Assembly: GCA_964035545.1 (NCBI GenBank)
Contig: OZ037765.1
Span: 18,160,698 to 18,224,697 of the forward strand
Reading direction: 5' to 3'
Origin: Bugula neritina
Taxonomy: Eukaryota > Bryozoa > Gymnolaemata > Cheilostomatida > Bugulidae
DNA: 64,000 nt
The position numbers and the translations under genes are program-made. A model generated the notes under the pieces. It ran no database searches. It worked only from the letters and a program-made list of their open reading frames with translations, and was not told the DNA's origin. Shown in pieces: positions 57,128-64,000 of this stretch. The number at the start of each line of letters is the position of its first letter. The first letter of the stretch is position 1.

Positions 57128-57783
57128 CCATTTTAAAAATTGAAACTGATTAATTTATTGTAAAAATAGTAAAATATCAATCATTAAAATAATCAACAAT
57201 ATAGAGATGTTAGCACAAATAGCAAGAGAAGTGGAACACAATAATGAAATTTCTCTACATGTAACCATCATCTTGCATAGAGAGAAAATAGTTAGTTAAT
57301 TTAGCAGGTAATATATGAAGAGACCTTTTTGGAAGAGTCATAAGTTTAGCCTGTAATTCTACATTTCTTTTAGTTTGTATCCGAAGAGCCTTGGGTACTT
57401 TCAGCTCCCTACCAAAAAACAAAATACAGGTACAATATTATTATACAGTGGTCCAGACTGCGGGGTCACCTGTTGGGTTGCTAGAGTCCCATTATTTGGC
57501 TCTATTGTGATATACACACTCCTGCAATATACATTTTATGATTCATTAGCTACTTGCGAAATATAGCTGAATCTCGCATCCTTGTTGACAAAATATGATA
57601 CTTGACATAAAACTATAACCTGTAAACATTGTGTTGTCTACATTGCGTTAGAAAAGCATAGGGTGAATAAAAATAGGTGTTGTAGGCCATTAGTACGATT
57701 GTGCGCAGACAACCAATTCCTTCCTATTATTAGTTCATCTCTAATATTTCAATGCAAGGATAAAAATATTCGCACATATAGAA

Positions 57784-58132
57784 TAAGCCTAGGGCCACAC
57801 GGTGCGTATTTTCGCATGCGAAAATTAAAATCACAAGTAGCAAAGGTGTCCACTGTAGCGTCAGTGATGCGTGATAAATAAAGCTTTCATTTTTAAATCG
57901 CACTCGCTTTCAATGAAACGCAATTTGCTGGAATATAGCACTAAATAAAGAAATTGGGCTCGCTGAATAACTACCAGCCAATTAGGTGACGACGACAGAG
58001 ACGATTCGCACTTGCGTTGAAAATGCAGAGCGACAAGTGCGAATGTTTTCTCAACGCGCACAGTGGACACCTTTGCTACTCGTGATTTCAATTTTCGCAT
58101 GCGAAAATACGCACAGTGTGGCCCTAGGCTTA
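57784..58132. mobile_element. 349-bp MITE with 73-bp terminal inverted repeats
   Basis: Left arm 57784-57856 and right arm 58060-58132 are near-perfect inverted copies: TAAGCCTAGGGCCACACGG..., TGCGTATTTTCGCATGCG, ...CAAAGGTGTCCACTGT. Each arm contains the palindrome TTTTCGCATGCGAAAA. The core is richer in CpG than the neighbourhood and has no coding frame. No clear target duplication; the element class is unknown. Confidence 0.85.
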
Positions 58133-58946
58133 ATTGCTGCTTCAACTATCGGATCCAATAAATGCATGAAACTATGTTGGCAGTTTTACCAGTAAATGGA
58201 AATGAGACAAATAAACCAACATGATAATAAACCTATTGGAAAGATAAGGAAGGCTAAATTATAAATAAGTGCCTCAAGTTATGCAACATTGTATAATATA
58301 TGACATACTACATTCTAACATAATATTATTTCCTTCACTTGCCTATATACATCCTAATAGGATATGGGGTGATTCAGATGGCACCATAAATGGCATGTAA
58401 ATAAACTGCAACCCTAATCCTATACTCATCAATAATTTTTACTTTCATTAATTCAGTATAAAGTCATTTAACTTAGCTTCCTCATGCTTTAAATGACTAT
58501 TTTGAACTTATGATTTTTAGACTATGCACAAAGGTCACCACACCTCTTGAAGAGAAGGTAGTTTGCTAGAGCTTTGCTGCAGCTGTATGAAACTACTGCG
58601 TTACGCATTTGTATAGCTTGAAAATTAGAATATGCAGCTTTAGCAGTTTGGTGTTGCCTTAATTTTTATAAAAAATCTACATTTTAAGGTTTGGGGTGTG
58701 GGATGACTATGCCAACTTTAATAACAGTAATCCTGAATGGGTGTTAAAAAAGACATTCTCTGAAACTGTTAGAAATAAACCTCAAAGAGCACTTTTCGTG
58801 GAACAGTGGAAATAGAGGAAGAAACAGAATACAGAAGCTTTCAATTTAATGCATATAACATATATATATTAGACAAGTAGACTCAGCAGTGTCAATTTAA
58901 CTGATCAGCTGTTGACAGACAGATAGCATTAGCCAAACCTACATCC
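58133..58946. other. Intergenic DNA, nothing recognised
   Basis: AT-rich sequence between the MITE and the last exon of the reverse-strand coiled-coil gene; it probably includes the 3' UTR of that gene. Confidence 0.4.
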
Positions 58947-61627
58947 TTAACTTTCATCATCATCTAATAGTTTCTCTGGCCTGATTGTAGCAGAAAAAAC
59001 TGCTGGTTGCATAAAGAAACTGCCAACGCATTCAAATATCAAAATAATCCTACAATTATAGAACCACCAACTAAAGTATATTTTCTACTAGATCAATGAA
59101 ACTTTGGTAAATAAAACTATTTTACTAATAAAAATAATCAATTATTACAAAAAAGCTATTTGATTGATTGATTGATTTCAAAACAAGTAGGAGTAACTTG
59201 GATATAGTTATTACCAGAAATATATAGAAAATTCCTACAACGCCCAAGTATTTGTTTTGTTTAGAATGTTCTACAAAACGTATACAGTTCAAATATTCAC
59301 CTAAGTCCTAATACTACAGGAAAGATTCTCTCATTTCAAAAAGTCTGATTCAGACTACGGCTATCATGATTGAAAGAGAAATTTATAACTATTTTTGCAA
59401 ATAAGAAAATTATTTCAATGGTAGGACAACTTTTGAGAATTATTAGAAAATCTACTTCACTTTTTTAAAACGCAGAAATTTCTAATGACGATTACAGTTT
59501 TGAAAAATGCATAAATAACATGATGCAAACTATTTGACATTAGAAATTTTGTTGTTACCTGGTGCTTTCACTAGAGTGTGTATCAGAAACTTTGGATTCT
59601 TTTAGTAACTTGGGGTTACAACTGATGGAATGTAAATTTGCAGCTTGCGCGATTGAATCCCCGGAAACTGCTCCTCTGGTAGTAGAAACTTCCTTAGAAC
59701 TCTTTGTTGTAGCCTTCTTAGGTTCAATAGACTTTAATGCATCTTTATTGGACGCTCTAAAGGTCTTTTTTGACTGAGGTGCTTTGTAAGCACACTGATA
59801 ACTAGTTTGATTTGTAGCAGCGAAAGAGATCCCTGATTTTGGTTTTCTTGTTTTAACAGCATCTTTGATTTTGTTATTAGTTTGTTTTTCTTTACTTATT
59901 AAAGGAGCTGTATCTTTTATTCTAGTATCAACAGAAGAAAATTTACGTCTACCTAATGGTTTGATATTGCACATCTCTTGAACTTCCTAAAGACAAACAA
60001 AAATATAAAACTTACAGTGAAATATATACAAAAGGTGATACTTTCAACATCTAAACAATGTACACTTCACTAGTTGATTTACACACATGAAATTTTGACG
60101 AAATTATTCTGAGAAAGCTTAGTAAATATTGGAAATCAAAACAAAGTTTTAGTACAATTAGGCAGGAAGAGGTGTAAAGGTGCTACCACAAAAGAGGCTG
60201 TATTGTGCAGATTTCATGCGGTCAACATGCTCAATGAATACTGCAAAAATTTTTTAGATCAGTGATATAATTGCTTGATATTATTTAGTGGTTCCACTTT
60301 TTGCACTTTAATTTATGTTTTTGTTTCAATCAATTGCACATTATCGTGAATAGCGAGTGAAATTTCATGACAGACAATAAAGCCATTGGCAAATGTTCCA
60401 GCTAACAGATTTTGTGTGGCAGACACACTCCCACATCAAATTTTCACTAAATATGGTTTAGCACAAAAAATGCCACTCCCATGTGGCTAGCCAAAAACTT
60501 TAGATGAGCGTGCTGATGATAACAGAGTTCACAGACAGACGTATATGCAGTCGCTGCGGCATTAGATTAATGTGTGTGACACGAGTGACACATACATGCT
60601 TTATGTATACATACATATGTATTAATGTACCTGCTCATTTACACACACATATATACGCACAAACACTTGCACTATATTGTAACATGCAAAGACATAATAT
60701 AGCTAAACAAGTTATGATTTTTTATACCTTGTCTTTTACTGTATTTCGGACTTTTTGCACTTTTTCTAAAAGCTGATTGATTCTTAACATATCTTGATCA
60801 ACTGCTTCCACATCTTCAGTAGGAGTTGTTGCCTCTTTGTTCTCTTTTTCAGTTTTAGGTAACTCAATAGGCTCATTGTAATAACCAGTGCTAGGACAAT
60901 ATGTGCAAGCAGAAAATTATTTGCTAGTTATTAAAAGGCTGAAAGTTAAGTTAAACACCGATAAGAAAATGTACACAATATTTAGCAATCAACCTACCAT
61001 AAATCAGAAAGTAGTGATTGTAGAAGCTGACATTCTTGTTCTAGAATATCATTTTTCATCTCCAGATAAGTTGTAAGGTTATGCATGCTCTTAACCAATC
61101 TAAAATAACTCCATCAATTTATGTGCAGTCACAAGATAACACAACACTAATGGCTAATCACACCATCTATATTCTGTGGAAGCCCTCAAGAAATAAGTTA
61201 TATGGCAAATATTTGCAATTATCTTGATTAGGAGTTGTGTCTACTATGCCCACTGGTCAACAAACCACAAAAATTCTCTCAAGTCTTATTTTTCTAACAA
61301 TAGCAACTAAGAATCTATTTTTACACAATCATTGAAATACAACAATACAATTGCTACAGCCTAAATACCTATTTCCGGCAAAAGCAATTGTATAGCACAA
61401 TTAAAAATCTATTCAACATCTAAATCTGGACACTTTTTATGTGGCTGTTCTAATGAATGCACCATCATAGTGGATACAACTCTTAATAAAAACATGAGTA
61501 TTTGGGCTATTGGAAAAATTGATTATGCAACATCTATTAATTCTTTACACAGTACTAATAAATTATTAAAAAAAATATATATAAAAACTTACGCATCCAG
61601 TTTTGCCATTTCAAGACCACCATATAG
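58947..61627 (-). CDS. Coiled-coil protein, possibly TEDC2-like, 5' end missing
   Basis: Five exons in phase: 61593-61627, 60998-61099, 60728-60890, 59559-59986 and 58947-59049 (276 codons plus TAA at 58947-58949). The first two and the third carry heptad-like helices: LVKSMHNLTTYLEMKNDILE, QECQLLQSLLSDL and DMLRINQLLEKVQKVRNTV. The long exon is Lys/Ser/Thr-rich and probably disordered. The last exon gives IRPEKLLDDDES at the C-terminus. The order (long N-terminal helix, short QLLEKVQKVRN-like helix, basic linker) recalls TEDC2, part of the tubulin delta/epsilon complex of centrioles. That is only a weak memory-based resemblance, and the C-terminus does not match. Earlier exons above 61627 were not found. 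Confidence 0.6.
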
Positions 61628-64000
61628 CTAAAAAATACACAAAAAATATTTTTACATAAGCTCTGTGAATAACTGATTAACTATTAGATATATTCTGTAT
61701 CAAACAATAATTGCTTTATATTTAGAATGTATTGCATCTCCTGGCAAAAGGCTATAAATGTCACATAACACACCACCAGCTTGTATAATAATGTTTGTTA
61801 TTGCTATTGCTCATGCTAGCAATAATAATAGTAAATGTAATATGTAGCATGAATCTCAACCCAAATTATCTGCAACTGCAAATAAAAAAGCATTGTGGTG
61901 TTAATAAGATTTAAAAAACACAAACTTTTACGCATTAAATGGGGTTTCATCCCTTTTACAGAAAAATTACGTATAGACAAAATTAGATTTACAATAAATT
62001 GCTTTAGCTATTGCAATTGAGTAAATGCTTTTTAAATCAGTATGAATGATTGGATAGTAGTAGTAAATACGAATGCTTATAACAATATTTAGAGTTTTGC
62101 CTTTTCTGGGTTAAACCCTTTGTCAAAGAACATATGTTTTCATGATAGTTTTCCCTCATGGTTAGTGAAATGTATTAAATGATCAGAAAAACGATAGTTT
62201 GTACAAGTTTATTTGTTTTATTTTTTCATCTACAAAATGGTTACATTTTCATTTTTTCAAATGAGATACAAACTAGACCAATGTTTTTATCTAGTAGCCG
62301 TAATATCCGCCAAAAACCTTTCAAAAGTAGTTTGTCATCGTCAGCAAACACAATTTAATAGGACATTACCGCAATGATGTTGCATTTTATTGTTGCAGGC
62401 CACTCCCTCAACCTCTTGGGGCTCTTCCCTATACATAGTTGAGGCCAGCATATAAAAATACTACTACATTTTATGATTTCATGAATTTTAAACTGTTGTT
62501 CATTTTAAAGCCTAATTTATCAGTGTGCTGCACTAAATAACATAAAATAATCCTACTATTAATATTGTAGTTTTATAATTACTATGATAATAGTTTAAAT
62601 GAAAATAAGCTAATGTTAAAGAATGATAGTAAAAGCATTTAAAAAAACTGACAAATTGAATTAGTAGCATATGCAGTATAACTAAAATGGTAACCACTGC
62701 TATCTCATGTATAATTTCCAAAGCAGCAAAAACCCTTTAATAAAGTTTCTCAAAAGCTGCTTTTACAAAGATTCAACTCTGGCAATAGAACTTGGCCCCA
62801 AACAATGATGTAGTTTAAAAATATTCTGACTATATTAAAGCAACAAGTAATAATAGATGGCTAAGTATTAAGTAAGTTGCCAATTTTTCTAGCGATTTAC
62901 GTATTATAAGACCAAGTGCATTGCTTGGAAACCTATTGTATTACATTTACTATTAGTATACAAATAACAGTCGTGTTATCAAAATCCAACAATTTAACAC
63001 TTCCACAACTGTTTTTTGCATTTCGTATTTGTAACAATGTTCAACATCTTTAACTATAATTTAAAAGTCGTACCAAAAGTTTTCTACAGAAAAGCAACTT
63101 TTCACATAGCATTGGCGAAACCAGCAGAAGGGCGAGAGCTTTCAACAAATTTAAATTCATTTGCATGGACGTTTTTTTTCTCTAAACCCCATTTAATTGT
63201 TTATGCACCAAACTGCAGATTATTATTATTATATAAGAGATAATATCAAGTATATAATTTTATTTTAATACTAAAATTATTGTCACAATCAGTATTACTA
63301 TTAGTACAATATAATTATAACTATAATTATTAGTATTACCATTACTATTAGTATTAGTACTAGGCTACTACTATTAGTATTAGTACTAGGCTACTACTAT
63401 TAGTATTAGTATTAGTACTAGGCTATTACTATTAGTATTAGTATAACTATAGGATTAACTTTAAGTACTACATTTACTCTTAGAGTTAGTATTTGACTGC
63501 TAATAATAGTATTACTATTACTATTAAAGTTAATAACAATAGTCAATACTATTACTATTAGTATAAGTATTAGTATTAAAAATAATATTAATAAATTTAT
63601 TGATGAATTTAAATTTTAATATTAAATTTATTACTCATACTTATACAGTCATACCGAATGTTACTGATACTGATTATTACATCAGATCTAAACACAGATT
63701 CAGATTGCAAGAAAGTTTTACCTCATCTTAATCTTAAAGTTAATGATCTTACCCTTAGGTAATCATAATCATAATGATAATGAGTAATTTGAGGTAATTT
63801 AAACAATTCAAAGAAACACAACCGAATATTATTTTTTGAGTCCCAGTAGCTTAGGAAGCCTATGGCACAATTAGACTATTTTTAGTTTTAGTTCATTGTA
63901 TGGCACACAAATTAAAATACAACATGAAATTCATATAGTGACTAACATTGACCATCACTAAGATTCGCTAAAACTGTAGAAGCAAAATTTAAAAACGAAG
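61628..64000. other. Right end of window: intron or intergenic DNA
   Basis: Should contain upstream exons of the coiled-coil gene if they lie in the window, but I could not identify any with matching phase. The only patterned sequence is TAN-triplet block 5. Confidence 0.4.
63240..63790. repeat. Degenerate TAN-triplet block 5
   Basis: Triplet DNA with a nested tandem unit near 63345-63430 (TAGTATTAGTACTAGGCTAC, about three copies). Confidence 0.8.

Noticed and set aside
57663..58195. Overlapping small frames on both strands after GDH
   Set aside because: They fall in the inverted arms of the 349-bp MITE, which explains the mirrored peptide (RMRKLKSQVAKVSTV).
60504..60776. 90-codon plus-strand frame with several cysteines
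   Set aside because: It overlaps an in-phase exon of the minus-strand gene and has no family features.
62380..62460. Possible upstream exon of the reverse-strand coiled-coil gene
   Set aside because: A short open stretch with a donor-like site, but the acceptor is poor and the peptide does not extend the coiled coil.

Overview
This is AT-rich nuclear DNA from an animal. Protein-coding genes are split into many short exons with GT/AG borders. Gene content (a class 6 POU factor, PIKfyve, a type I BMP receptor and mitochondrial glutamate dehydrogenase) fits an invertebrate bilaterian. I cannot fix the phylum from the sequence. There are no operons, ribosome binding sites, CRISPR arrays or rRNA genes.

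Layout. At 1-6631 (+) is the 3' part of a POU6F-type transcription factor: seven exons ending in a complete POU-specific domain plus homeodomain. At 8508-34681 (-) is a complete PIKfyve (FAB1) lipid kinase gene. I could join 42 coding exons in one open frame (2001 codons plus stop) through the FYVE, DEP, chaperonin-like and PIP-kinase domains. Its intron between coding exons 6 and 7 (26361-30954) holds a whole four-exon gene on the opposite strand (26498-30847, +) for a 411-residue secreted EGF-domain protein that I do not recognise. At 35.4-37.8 kb lie a decayed LINE reverse-transcriptase fragment and strange TAN-triplet DNA. At 40131-47614 (-) is an 11-exon BMPR1-type serine/threonine kinase receptor. 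At 53506-56972 (+) is a nine-exon glutamate dehydrogenase whose last exon has a 14-bp tandem duplication that shifts the frame near the C-terminus. At 58947-61627 (-) are five exons of a coiled-coil protein, possibly TEDC2-like, with the 5' end not found.

Repeats. The window has tRNA-derived SINEs, three MITE-like elements with terminal inverted repeats, several minisatellites, and five blocks of degenerate TAN-triplet DNA. The most notable region is 48.5-50.6 kb. It has three copies of a sequence that folds as a type I hammerhead ribozyme (CTGATGA core, stem II hairpin, GAAA, very short helix III, GTC cleavage site, closed stem I). Two copies form inverted arms around an apparently uninterrupted (GT)n tract of 1628 bp. 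This fits degraded pseudo-LTRs of a Penelope-like element or a retrozyme-type repeat.

The genes are single-copy, unrelated cellular genes: transcription control, endosomal phosphoinositide synthesis, BMP signalling, mitochondrial glutamate oxidation and probably a cytoskeletal or centriolar factor. I see no pathway linking them.
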